Source of the DNA: CBDCWA01 sp965223255
Lineage (GTDB): Bacteria; Pseudomonadota; Alphaproteobacteria; Rhizobiales; Hyphomicrobiaceae
DNA: 64,000 bases
Direction of reading: 5' to 3'
Assembly: GCA_965223255.1 (NCBI GenBank)
Contig: CBDCWA010000003.1
Location: 1,116,001-1,180,000, forward strand
This document shows, in pieces, positions 45,731 to 54,003 of the stretch. Within the stretch, counting starts at the first letter, position 1. Each line of letters starts with the position of its first letter. The notes beneath the pieces are model-generated. The model was not told the origin of the DNA, made no database searches, and worked only from the letters and a program-made list of their open reading frames with translations. Made by a program: the position numbers and the translations under genes.

Positions 45731-46180
45731 CTAACCGCCGCATCCACCGATGGTAACTTTGACGAGTTTCTTATCCATGAAATAGCTGCCATCATTCATT
45801 TTGGCGACGGCAATAACATTCTGTGTTTTGGCAAGCCGAATGCGGGTAGCAGCAGACGCCTCACCGCTCATCGGTGAAAATTTGAAGGTAATCACACCGC
45901 CGCGAGGATTGCCGTCAGCCACAATAAGCACATCCGTGACATGAGACTTTTCTGTCATCGGGCTATCGACAGCAACCGAGATCGGTACAACATTGCCATT
46001 TTCAGCAATCTCAGGCGTTGTCAATTTGACCTTCCCCTTCGCCGCTGACTTGCCGCCGGTGAATTTTGAAATAATCGCTGCTGAATTATTGCCCTTTGCT
46101 TCGGCAACGGACAGTCCGAGGCCGGCCACCGTGATGGCACTCGCCCCGATCACCAATGCATCGCGCCTTGTAATATTCAT
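45731..46180 (-). CDS. soxY: SoxY, sulfur-carrier subunit
   Basis: A 149-residue protein with a Tat signal (MNITRRDALVIGASAIT) and the hallmark C-terminal swinging arm ending GGCGG, with Cys147 carrying the thiosulfonate/persulfide. DNA between the ends encodes the SoxY beta-sandwich (IPISVAVDSPMT, GVITFKFSPMSGEA). It pairs with the adjacent SoxZ. Confidence 0.96.
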   Translation of the reverse strand: MNITRRDALVIGASAITVAGLGLSVAEAKGNNSAAIISKFTGGKSAAKGKVKLTTPEIAENGNVVPISVAVDSPMTEKSHVTDVLIVADGNPRGGVITFKFSPMSGEASAATRIRLAKTQNVIAVAKMNDGSYFMDKKLVKVTIGGCGG

Positions 46181-46217
46181 GAACCTTCTCCTTGGTATTC
46201 AGATACCCGCTTAGGGG

Positions 46218-46688
46218 CTATTTCTTATCTTTCAGACGAACCAGATACGCCACGATATCCTCTACCTGCTGCGCGGAAAGAAGTGTCTTGTTTTGAAATT
46301 TCTTGAGCGTTCTCGGCGCGTCGCCGGCTCGATAAAATGTCGGCATCAAAGATTGTTTGCCAAAAACCTTTTTCGAACTGATCACGATGGCCCGCAATTG
46401 CGCAGCTTTCCATCGGCTACCGGCACCATCCAAAGGTGGCGCAACTTCGCCGTGAAACTGTTGCTCGCTCATTTCCTTATTCTTGTGACACGCAAGACAG
46501 TTACCGAGCTTGCGATTGATCATCCACTTGCGGCCCTTCTTAGGGTCACCGGGAACGCCCGTTAGCGACTTCGCAACCGCTAAATCTTTAAACTTGACCT
46601 TATCAGGCGGTACGACATCTGCCGCGGATAGAGACACAGTCCCCGAGACTAGCAATGCAACCGAAGCAATGATTGTCGCTACTCGCAT
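46218..46688 (-). CDS. soxX: SoxX, monohaem cytochrome c subunit of SoxAX
   Basis: About 156 residues with a signal peptide (VATIIASVALLVSGTVSLSA). One haem motif, NCLACHKNKE, and the distal Met in SLMPTFYR, the usual SoxX ligand. The start is the ATG at 46688, with GGGGAGG upstream, not the one at 46703. It is the first of the soxXYZAB genes, with a 185-base spacer from soxW that could hold a promoter. Confidence 0.94.
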   Translation of the reverse strand: MRVATIIASVALLVSGTVSLSAADVVPPDKVKFKDLAVAKSLTGVPGDPKKGRKWMINRKLGNCLACHKNKEMSEQQFHGEVAPPLDGAGSRWKAAQLRAIVISSKKVFGKQSLMPTFYRAGDAPRTLKKFQNKTLLSAQQVEDIVAYLVRLKDKK

Positions 46689-46873
46689 GATTAACCTCCC
46701 CATCGTGCGTTATAAGTTGCGCAACGCTCAGACCGTCAAGCACAGACGCTGCAACTGTTTGTAATCACTGTAAGCGCAAGGCGGGCATCAGATCAATTTA
46801 AAAATTCGATTTTTTCTATGTGTACCTGAAAGTTTGTCCGATGAGACCGCTGAAGCACAAAGTTTCCGAGACT

Positions 46874-47446
46874 TTATTTCGCCTTGCCGTCACCCATTAA
46901 CTTGCGCGCATGATATTTTTGAAAGTGTTCTTTTGAGTTGTAGCCCTTTTCCTTAACCCATTGAAACATATGAAGGAATGTTCCCTTACCGAAAGCGCCC
47001 GGCATGCGTGCCACTGCGGCCTTGCCTGCTGTTCCTGTTTTTGGTGCGACCTCTGGCATAAACATAATAGTCGGTGTAAAGACGACGCCCCAGCGCCTAG
47101 CGGCAAGCTTCTCCGAAATCACCTTTCCGTCTAGATCCGTGACCTCTTCATCGCCAAACATATTGTATTGGACCATCATGAAGTTGGCCTTGATGTAGTC
47201 CCGAATTTTCGGATCTGTAAGTAATACTTCGTGGACTTTCTTACAGTAGCCGCAGCCCTTTTGCTCGAAGATGATGGCCAATCTCTTACCTGCCTTCGCT
47301 GCTGCGGCAATGTCTTCTCTGATATCCCTAAAGGTCAAAGCAAACCATGGCTGCTTGTGCAGACCATCGGGACCAAGCTTGGCTATTGCGCCATAGCTGC
47401 TTGCGACCAAGACAATTGCTGCAACTGCGAAGACCATCTTGTGCAT
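46874..47446 (-). CDS. soxW: SoxW, exported thioredoxin
   Basis: About 190 residues with a signal peptide (MVFAVAAIVLVASSYGAIA) and a thioredoxin domain with CGYC (in EQKGCGYCKKVH) and cis-Pro in FTPTIMFM. SoxW receives electrons from SoxV and maintains periplasmic thiols of the Sox system. The ATG at 47446 has GGAG eight bases upstream. It lies 34 bases after soxV and shares ancestry with the protein at 38683. Confidence 0.9.
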   Translation of the reverse strand: MHKMVFAVAAIVLVASSYGAIAKLGPDGLHKQPWFALTFRDIREDIAAAAKAGKRLAIIFEQKGCGYCKKVHEVLLTDPKIRDYIKANFMMVQYNMFGDEEVTDLDGKVISEKLAARRWGVVFTPTIMFMPEVAPKTGTAGKAAVARMPGAFGKGTFLHMFQWVKEKGYNSKEHFQKYHARKLMGDGKAK

Positions 47447-47480
47447 GTCACTACTCCGATTAATACGTTGGCATACGATT

Positions 47481-48212
47481 TCAGCCAATCTTTCCCAATG
47501 ACGGGAAGAGTTCCAGAAGCCAATAAGCCATTTTCGACATATAGCCCGTAATAAACAGCAGTCCGGCGACGATCAGGAGCACCCCCATAACTTTTTCAAC
47601 TATGGGAAAATAACGTTTGAACCTCGCAGAAGCCCCCAAGAACGGCCCAACGAACAGCGCTGCAATCAAGAACGGAACGCCAATGCCCAGGGCATATGCG
47701 AACAGAAGAGTGGCCCCTTTCCATACCGTTTGTTCAGCACCGGCCATAAACAATATGACCGAAAGGACAGGACCGACACACGGCGTCCACCCGAAAGCAA
47801 ACGCCAAACCGATTATGTAACCGCCCAGCATGCCCGGCGGCTTGTTCGCCACCTGAAACCGTGTGTCTTGATAAAGCCAATTCAACCGAAGAGCCCCTAA
47901 GAAATGGAGCCCCATTAGGATAATGATTATTCCAGCCACCACCGTCAGCCAACTGAGGTATGTCGTGATGAATTTTCCGAGGATGGTTGCGGTCGCCCCG
48001 AGAGCCACGAATACAGTGGTAAATCCCAGAACAAAGGCAAATGCGGTGGAGAAGACAGAGCCGCTAATCGACTTTTTCTCTGCCGATAGTTCCTCAAAGC
48101 TGACCCCAGCCAGAAAGCACAAATAAGGCGGCACGAGAGGCAACACGCAAGGCGAAAGAAATGACAGAAAGCCGGCAAGAAAGGCGCTAGGTATCGTAAT
48201 GTTAAAGTCCAT
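47481..48212 (-). CDS. soxV: SoxV, CcdA-type thiol transporter
   Basis: A 243-residue inner-membrane protein with six helices and the two redox Cys in LSPCVLPLVPPY (helix 1) and GWTPCVGPVLS (helix 4), the CcdA/DsbD-beta signature. It carries reductant from cytoplasmic thioredoxin to periplasmic SoxW (and possibly SoxS). It is the first gene of the minus-strand sox operon, with only 55 bases to the divergent soxS. Confidence 0.94.
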   Translation of the reverse strand: MDFNITIPSAFLAGFLSFLSPCVLPLVPPYLCFLAGVSFEELSAEKKSISGSVFSTAFAFVLGFTTVFVALGATATILGKFITTYLSWLTVVAGIIIILMGLHFLGALRLNWLYQDTRFQVANKPPGMLGGYIIGLAFAFGWTPCVGPVLSVILFMAGAEQTVWKGATLLFAYALGIGVPFLIAALFVGPFLGASARFKRYFPIVEKVMGVLLIVAGLLFITGYMSKMAYWLLELFPSLGKIG

Positions 48213-48238
48213 TGGGTGGCCTGCACTGCTGACTTCAC

Positions 48239-48254
48239 ATATGACTTATGATAT
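48239..48254. promoter_or_regulatory. inverted repeat in the soxV-soxS divergent spacer
   Basis: ATATGACTTATGATAT is a nearly symmetric 16-bp element in the 55-base spacer between soxV and soxS. It keeps the 4-N8-4 geometry of the ATTC-N8-GAAT sites but not their half-site sequence, so it may be a weak variant or an unrelated SoxR site. Confidence 0.35.
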
Positions 48255-48267
48255 ATGATGGGGCGAT

Positions 48268-48720
48268 ATGGCAATAGCATTATACGAGGGATTAGGCATG
48301 CCCTGCCGACTGCGCCACCACCGGGTCCACAGCTACCCGCGAGTTTGGAGCGCAGTGCTTTTTTGCATGCTGCTGCTCATCCCATCGCTGCAAACCAGTG
48401 CTGCGGAGCTCGTCATGCTTGAGGAGGACGGATGTGAATGGTGTGAAATCTGGAACACAGAAATCGCGCCGATCTATCCGAAGACAACGGAAGGCAAACG
48501 TGCTCCATTAAGACGCATCGATATGCATTCAAAGTTACCCTCTGACTTAGCATTTCTTAACAAGGGCTCTTACACACCGACTTTTATTTTGGTTGACGGA
48601 GGCCGCGAAATTGGTCGAATAAGAGGCTACCCGGGGGAGGATTTTTTCTGGGGATTGCTTGGCGTCCTGATGAAGAAGTTGCCCCACCAGGCAGTGGTCA
48701 ATTCTCCAAAATCGCCATAG
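48268..48720 (+). CDS. soxS: SoxS, exported thioredoxin-like protein
   Basis: Up to 150 residues with a signal peptide (VLFCMLLLIPSLQTSAA) and the redox motif CEWC in EEDGCEWCEIW, then a TPTF cis-Pro loop. SoxS reactivates SoxYZ and related thiols in Paracoccus-type systems. The start may be the ATG at 48268 or at 48298. It is divergent from soxV and overlaps no gene; soxR follows after 17 bases. Confidence 0.87.
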   Translation: MAIALYEGLGMPCRLRHHRVHSYPRVWSAVLFCMLLLIPSLQTSAAELVMLEEDGCEWCEIWNTEIAPIYPKTTEGKRAPLRRIDMHSKLPSDLAFLNKGSYTPTFILVDGGREIGRIRGYPGEDFFWGLLGVLMKKLPHQAVVNSPKSP

Positions 48721-48737
48721 AGAAGGAACGTTTTCAG

Positions 48738-49073
48738 TTGCCGTTACCCACTTCCACCGCTTTTGAACTCCAGGTTCATCAAGATGAAATGGCGGAGAAT
48801 GCCAAGGAAGCGACCGCTTTTTTGAAGGCTTTGAGTCATGAAGGCAGGCTCATGATCTTGTGCTACCTTTCAAGCGGAGAGAAATCCGTAACCGAACTTG
48901 AGCAACTGTTGTCAATGCGCCAACCGGCGGTTTCCCAGCTTCTAGCGCGCCTCCGGGCTGACGATATTATTGAAGCGCGCCGCGACGGTAAGACCATATT
49001 CTACTCGATTGCAGATGACCGGGTGCTGCAAATGATGGAGTTGGTGTACGACCTGTTCTGCGCCGAGGATTAG
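48738..49073 (+). CDS. soxR: SoxR, ArsR family repressor
   Basis: A 111-residue winged-helix regulator: LSHEGRLMILCYL (alpha2), SVTELEQLLSMRQPAVSQLLARLRADDII (recognition helices) and a GKTIFYSI wing. Cys42 and Cys108 are 66 residues apart, the same spacing as in the ArsR protein at 32626, the position of the sulfane-responsive Cys pair. The TTG start at 48738 has GAAGGA upstream; a later ATG at 48789 is possible. In Paracoccus and Pseudaminobacter SoxR represses sox genes and is released by sulfur species; its place with soxS fits that role. Confidence 0.88.
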   Translation: MPLPTSTAFELQVHQDEMAENAKEATAFLKALSHEGRLMILCYLSSGEKSVTELEQLLSMRQPAVSQLLARLRADDIIEARRDGKTIFYSIADDRVLQMMELVYDLFCAED

Positions 49074-49218
49074 ACCAAGGCGGCAGCGCGGCCTATTCGA
49101 AAGGCTAAAGCAAATAACCATTGCTGTTAAGTGAACGGCACAATATAGTATTCAAAAAATAATATATGTTTACGTCGACCGCCGCCGTGCGGAGACGGAT
49201 AACATATGGAGGAATATA

Positions 49219-50328
49219 GTGCCCGAATTGCCGAACGGGGCAGCCGTCGCAATTGCAGGATGCTTGGGTGGCTTCATCTTGGGTCTCGCCGCCCGGATGG
49301 GTCGCTTTTGCACATTAGCGGCAATAGAGGACACGCTCTATGCCGGCGATCGGCGACGTTTCCGGATGTGGGTCATTGCGATGGCCACATCGATAGCCGG
49401 AACGACTTTGCTTGCCGGCCTTGGCCTTATCGACCTGACCAATTCGGTCTATCAACACCATTCGCTCAATCTCGTGGCATGGATACTCGGTGGATTATTG
49501 TTCGGGCTTGGCATGGCGTTTTGCGGCACATGCGCATTTGGCACGCTGGTCAGAGCAGGTGGCGGCGATCTTAGGTCGTTCTGCATTTTGATCGTGCTCG
49601 GTGCGTCTGCCTACATGGCGGTCTCGGGGCCGACAGCAATGTTCAGAACAGCCTTTCTTGATCGGTTTGCTCTGCCGGAAGGGCTCATCGCCCGACGAAC
49701 GCTGCTAGATCTTTCACCCAGTGGCGCCAATATATTTACTTACGTTTTGGTTCTTGCTGTCGTGGCACTGCTCACGGGTTGGGCATTGAGCTCAGAGCGC
49801 TTTCGCAAATCGGGATCTAACTTGTTTTGGGGCGTAACCGTCGGCAGCGTAGTCGTATTTGGCTGGTTTGTAACCGGTTACCTGCTCTCAGATCCCTTCA
49901 ACCCTCAGTCAATGTATTCGTTCACCTTCGCGTTGCCGGTCGGTCAGTCCTTGATGTTTTTGATGACCATGAGCAGTTCGGTCATAACATTTGCCATAGG
50001 CGCGACGGTTGGCGTGGTCGCAGGTGCGTTTGTCGGCGCTAGCGTGAGAAACGAGTTCCGCTGGGAAGCGGCCGATGATGCCCGAGAAATGCGGCGGCAT
50101 ATCTTAGGTGCATTCTTGATGGGAACCGGTGGCGTTTATGCCGGCGGCTGTACCATCGGCCAAGGTTTATCGGCCGTGTCTGTGTTGTCGATTTCAGCAC
50201 CAATTGTGCTCGGTTCTATATGGCTTGGCGCGTGGTTCGGCCTGTACCTTCTAATGGATAACTCAGCTTCAATGCTGTTGAAATCTGTATTCGGTCGGAT
50301 CGCGGGGCGAAGCAGGAACAATCATTAG
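49219..50328 (+). CDS. YeeE/YedE family transporter
   Basis: A 369-residue membrane protein with about ten helices. The Cys motifs are GRFCTLAAIED (near residue 30), FCGTCAFGTLVRAG (near 105) and GGCTIGQGLSAVSVLS (near 310), as in YeeE/TsuA transporters. The GTG at 49219 follows GGAGGAATATA. It lies 145 bases after soxR in the same direction and 30 bases before hemA. It probably imports a sulfane compound for cytoplasmic oxidation. Confidence 0.9.
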   Translation: MPELPNGAAVAIAGCLGGFILGLAARMGRFCTLAAIEDTLYAGDRRRFRMWVIAMATSIAGTTLLAGLGLIDLTNSVYQHHSLNLVAWILGGLLFGLGMAFCGTCAFGTLVRAGGGDLRSFCILIVLGASAYMAVSGPTAMFRTAFLDRFALPEGLIARRTLLDLSPSGANIFTYVLVLAVVALLTGWALSSERFRKSGSNLFWGVTVGSVVVFGWFVTGYLLSDPFNPQSMYSFTFALPVGQSLMFLMTMSSSVITFAIGATVGVVAGAFVGASVRNEFRWEAADDAREMRRHILGAFLMGTGGVYAGGCTIGQGLSAVSVLSISAPIVLGSIWLGAWFGLYLLMDNSASMLLKSVFGRIAGRSRNNH

Positions 50329-50358
50329 GTAACCGACGCTTACCGAAAGGATCGTACC

Positions 50359-51624
50359 TTGGGAACATATGACGAGCATTTTCAAAAGGCGTTGAACGCA
50401 CTCCACGAGGAGCGGCGATACCGATATTTCGCTGACCTGGAACGGTCTGCCGGCAATTTTCCGCACGCTGCCTTAACCGAACTTGGTGTGTCAAAGGAGA
50501 TTACCATTTGGTGCTCTAACGACTATCTCGGCATGGGCCAACATCCCGACGTCCTTGCAGCAATGTTGAAAACTGCCAAACGAACCGGTGTCGGTGCGGG
50601 CGGCACAAGAAACATTTCCGGCACCAGCCATCAAATCATCGAACTAGAAGCCGAGCTTGCAGACCTTCACGCAAAGGATAGCGCGCTGGTCTTCACGTCC
50701 GGCTATGTGTCCAACGCGACATCACTTACGACCATAGCTAAATTACTGCCAGATTGTTTGATCCTTTCCGACCAATTGAACCATGCCTCGATGATCGAAG
50801 GTATCAGAGGGTCGGGTGCGGCGCGTCAGATCTTTCGACATAATGATATGGCGCATTTAGAAGAATTGCTGTCCCAAGTTGATCCCAGTCGGACAAAGAT
50901 TATCGCTTTTGAAAGCGTATACTCGATGGACGGCGACGTTGCGCCGATCACCGAAATCGTAGCACTTGCAAAACGCTACAATGCCCTGACTTATATTGAT
51001 GAAGTGCACGCGGTGGGCATGTATGGCTCGCGGGGCGGTGGTATTGCTGAACGAGAAGGCCTGATGACGGAAATCGACGTCATCGAGGGCACGCTGGCGA
51101 AAGCCTATGGGACTCTTGGTGGTTATATTACTGGCTCGGCCGAATTGATTGATGCAGTACGTTCCTATGCGCCGGGCTTTATATTTACCACCGCCCTGCC
51201 GCCTCCCCTTGCCGCGGCCGCGACAGCATCCATTCGGCACTTGAAGACATCGAAATCGGAAAGGCAGGCCCAACAGCAAGCGGTAACCAACACCCGCCAC
51301 CTGCTGACTTGCGCTGGTCTGCCGGTGATGGAGACGGATACGCACATCCTGCCAATCGCGGTCGGCAATGCCGAGCTTTGTAAGGCTGCAAGCGATCGTC
51401 TGTTGCAGCAGCACGCGATCTACATCCAGCCCATAAACTATCCAACGGTGCCCCGAAACACCGAGCGATTACGTATTACGCCGACACCTCAACATCGCCC
51501 GGAACACATCGTACAGCTCCGCGATGCGTTGGTTGAAACCTGGCAAACGCTTGATATTCCGTTTGCCGACAACCGTGCAACAATCGGAACCAGCGACAAC
51601 ATCTTCATTTCTGCAGGTGGATAA
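50359..51624 (+). CDS. hemA: HemA, 5-aminolevulinate synthase
   Basis: A 421-residue PLP enzyme of the Shemin pathway. The PLP Lys is Lys248 in EGTLAKAYGTLGGY; other signatures are RNISGTSHQIIELE and YIDEVHAVGMYG. It condenses glycine and succinyl-CoA to ALA for haem. The TTG start at 50359 has GAAAGGA upstream; the length is that of alphaproteobacterial ALAS. In a locus needing many c-type cytochromes (SoxA, SoxX, FccA, two class I cytochromes), a linked hemA may provide extra haem. Whether it is the only copy in the genome cannot be seen. Confidence 0.93.
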   Translation: MGTYDEHFQKALNALHEERRYRYFADLERSAGNFPHAALTELGVSKEITIWCSNDYLGMGQHPDVLAAMLKTAKRTGVGAGGTRNISGTSHQIIELEAELADLHAKDSALVFTSGYVSNATSLTTIAKLLPDCLILSDQLNHASMIEGIRGSGAARQIFRHNDMAHLEELLSQVDPSRTKIIAFESVYSMDGDVAPITEIVALAKRYNALTYIDEVHAVGMYGSRGGGIAEREGLMTEIDVIEGTLAKAYGTLGGYITGSAELIDAVRSYAPGFIFTTALPPPLAAAATASIRHLKTSKSERQAQQQAVTNTRHLLTCAGLPVMETDTHILPIAVGNAELCKAASDRLLQQHAIYIQPINYPTVPRNTERLRITPTPQHRPEHIVQLRDALVETWQTLDIPFADNRATIGTSDNIFISAGG

Positions 51625-51631
51625 CGGCCTC

Positions 51632-51645
51632 ATGCTTTAAAGCAT
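51632..51645. repeat. perfect 14-bp palindrome after hemA
   Basis: ATGCTTTAAAGCAT is its own reverse complement, located between hemA (stop 51624) and fccA (start 51670). With no T-run, it may be an operator or a weak RNA hairpin. Confidence 0.5.
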
Positions 51646-51669
51646 TCCTCGTGACGTTACGGCACACAC

Positions 51670-52023
51670 ATGACTCGATGCAACAAACCTATCACCGTAA
51701 GGCCTAAGGGCGGACAGTTGCCTTCATTATTTTGCATTGCGATAATTGTTGGCTGCTTACTCTCATCTCATAGCGCCTACGGAGCTGACAAAGAGCTTGG
51801 CGCTTATCTCGCTTCCCAATGCACCACCTGCCACCGTAATTCAGCCAAGGCACGAACCATTCCGCCGATCTTTGGCTGGGATCCTGCCGCTTTTGTAGCG
51901 GTTATGAATTCTTACAAAAACAAACAGCGCCCCAACAAAGTCATGCAAACCATCGCAAGTGGATTAAGCAAGACAGACATTGAAGCACTAGCCGCTTACT
52001 TCGCAACAATCAAACCAAACTAA
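51670..52023 (+). CDS. fccA: FccA/SoxE-type monohaem cytochrome c
   Basis: A 117-residue exported protein (signal about residues 17-38, ending SAYGA) with one haem motif, QCTTCHRNS, and the C-terminal helix ALAAYFATIKP of small c-type cytochromes. It lies 26 bases before the flavoprotein subunit gene, so the pair is a flavocytochrome c sulfide dehydrogenase. It receives electrons from the flavin of FccB. Confidence 0.85.
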   Translation: MTRCNKPITVRPKGGQLPSLFCIAIIVGCLLSSHSAYGADKELGAYLASQCTTCHRNSAKARTIPPIFGWDPAAFVAVMNSYKNKQRPNKVMQTIASGLSKTDIEALAAYFATIKPN

Positions 52024-52049
52024 GCAGGCTCTTACGAGGAGGACTAGCT

Positions 52050-53324
52050 ATGACAAAACTCAATCGACGTCAATTCTCAACGATGCTCGGCGCGACCACG
52101 GCGGCCGCTGCAATTGGCATGCCCTATGTCGCCCATGCCGCGCGACCGAAGGTAGTGGTCATCGGCGGTGGTGCCGGGGGTGGGACCGCCGCGAAATACA
52201 TTGCAAGAGATTCCAAAGGCGCGATCGATGTGCTGTTGATCGAACCATCAAAACGCTATTACACGTGCTTCTTTTCCAATCTCTATCTGGGCGGGTTTCG
52301 CAAGTATTCCTCAATCGGTCATTCTTATGATGTCATGACCAGCAAACACGGTGTTGGCGTTATTCACGATTGGGCGATTGGTGTCGATCGTAATGCCCGG
52401 ACCGTGCAACTCTCTTCAGGTGCGAAAGTTTCCTATGATCGCCTTGTTGTCTCACCGGGTATCGATCTCAAATATGATTCGGTGCCGGGGTATTCAGTAG
52501 AAGCAAGTGCGCGCGTGCCGCATGCTTGGAAATCGGGAACCCAGGTTCAACTCCTAAAGTCTCTGGTCGAAAATATGCGCCAGGGTGGAACATTCGTTAT
52601 GGTCCCGCCTCCCAATCCATTCCGCTGTCCGCCCGGACCGTACGAGCGTATTTCAATGATCGCCCATCTGCTGAAACAAAAGAACCCAAAAGCCAAGATC
52701 ATTGTTCTCGATCCCAAAGAGAAATTTTCAAAGCAAAGCTTGTTCCAAGGTGGTTGGGATCAGCACTATTCCGGCATGGTTGAATGGATACCTGCGTCAA
52801 TCAGTGGAGGTGTCAAACAATTCGACCTCGAGAAGATGACGTTTAAGACAGATGGCGACACCGTCAAGGCAGATGCAGCGTCGATTGTTCCGGCCCAGAT
52901 GGCAGGCAAGATTGCGCAAATCGCCGGTCTGACAAACAGCTCCGGCTGGTGCCCGATCGTTCCTGCGACGATGCAATCCGCCAAAGATCCAAATGTCTAT
53001 GTTATTGGCGATGCTTCGATTGCAGCAGCCATGCCGAAATCCGGGTTTTCCGCCAACAGCCAGGCCAAGGTTGCAGCAATGAGCGTGCGAAATTCGTTGA
53101 CCGGTTCGAGAAAATTTGCGCCGCGTTTTGCCAATACCTGCTGGAGCCTGATTGCCACCAATGACGGTGTCAAAGTCGGCGCGACTTACAAGGCAGGTGC
53201 CAAAAAGATAGAGCCAACCAACAAGTTCATCTCAAAAGTCAATGAAAAGGCGTCGCTGCGTAAAAAGACCTACGAGGAGTCTGAAGGTTGGTATGCCGGC
53301 ATCACCAACGACATATTCGGCTAG
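52050..53324 (+). CDS. fccB: FccB/SoxF, flavoprotein subunit of flavocytochrome c sulfide dehydrogenase
   Basis: A 424-residue exported flavoprotein with a Tat signal (NRRQFSTMLGATTAAAA), the FAD loop VVVIGGGAGGGTAAKYIAR, and the redox Cys motifs RYYTCFFSN near residue 75 and FRCPPGPYERIS near 195, the disulfide pair of FCSD. It oxidises sulfide to sulfane sulfur in the periplasm, feeding the rhodanese/TusA/DsrE chain. GGAGG at the right distance supports the ATG at 52050. Confidence 0.93.
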   Translation: MTKLNRRQFSTMLGATTAAAAIGMPYVAHAARPKVVVIGGGAGGGTAAKYIARDSKGAIDVLLIEPSKRYYTCFFSNLYLGGFRKYSSIGHSYDVMTSKHGVGVIHDWAIGVDRNARTVQLSSGAKVSYDRLVVSPGIDLKYDSVPGYSVEASARVPHAWKSGTQVQLLKSLVENMRQGGTFVMVPPPNPFRCPPGPYERISMIAHLLKQKNPKAKIIVLDPKEKFSKQSLFQGGWDQHYSGMVEWIPASISGGVKQFDLEKMTFKTDGDTVKADAASIVPAQMAGKIAQIAGLTNSSGWCPIVPATMQSAKDPNVYVIGDASIAAAMPKSGFSANSQAKVAAMSVRNSLTGSRKFAPRFANTCWSLIATNDGVKVGATYKAGAKKIEPTNKFISKVNEKASLRKKTYEESEGWYAGITNDIFG

Positions 53325-53336
53325 AATATCGCCAAC

Positions 53337-53396
53337 CCAAGTGCGGGCCATTGCTCGACATGACCTTGATTAGGTGGGCCAGCATCCCGCACTTGG
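53337..53396. repeat. 11-bp inverted repeat between fccB and ccmE
   Basis: CCAAGTGCGGG (53337-53347) is perfectly matched by CCCGCACTTGG (53386-53396) with a 38-base loop. No T-run follows. It could be a factor-independent stop of unusual form, an mRNA-stability hairpin or an operator. Confidence 0.6.
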
Positions 53397-53426
53397 AAAC
53401 CAAGCGAAAATGAGTGCTTGTAAATC

Positions 53427-53885
53427 ATGACACGTAAACAGCGACGCTCAGTTCTGATTTTAGTTGCCGTGGGCGTTCTCATGGTCGCCAGCCTTCTTAT
53501 GCTCACGGCCCTACGCGACACAATTGTTTTCTTCTACACGCCATCAGAAGTGGCGGAGAAAGACATTAAACCAGGACAAAAATTTAGGCTCGGTGGCCTC
53601 GTCAGCAAGAATTCCCTTAAGCGCGGCCATGGAACACACGTTACATTCGCAATTACTGACACGCAAAGGGTCATTAAGGTGCGTTACAAAGGCGTATTAC
53701 CAGACCTATTTCGAGAAGGCCAAGGCGTCGTAACAGAGGGCAAATTATCTGCTTCCGGGGAATTCATTGCAGAAACGGTGCTGGCCAAGCATGACGAGAA
53801 ATACATGCCACCCGAAGTTGCAGACGCACTCAAAAAGAAGGCAATGTGGAAGCACACGGCAAAACCTAAAGGGAACAACAAATGA
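53427..53885 (+). CDS. ccmE: CcmE, heme chaperone of cytochrome c maturation
   Basis: A 152-residue protein with an N-terminal anchor helix (about 8-28) and an OB-fold with the haem-binding His122 in LAKHDEKYMP, the CcmE signature (Tyr126 also present). It hands haem to CcmF/H for attachment. ccmE standing alone, away from other ccm genes, next to a c-type cytochrome locus is unusual. It lies about 100 bases after fccB. Confidence 0.93.
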   Translation: MTRKQRRSVLILVAVGVLMVASLLMLTALRDTIVFFYTPSEVAEKDIKPGQKFRLGGLVSKNSLKRGHGTHVTFAITDTQRVIKVRYKGVLPDLFREGQGVVTEGKLSASGEFIAETVLAKHDEKYMPPEVADALKKKAMWKHTAKPKGNNK

Positions 53886-54003
53886 AGAGCCGTTACAAAT
53901 CGGCGACATGCGGCAATGTCGACAAAAGACTCTGCCGCTTTGAAGGTGCGCTGACCTGTGCGCTCGTAATGCTTAACCCAATGCAACATGGAGGATGCTT
54001 AAA

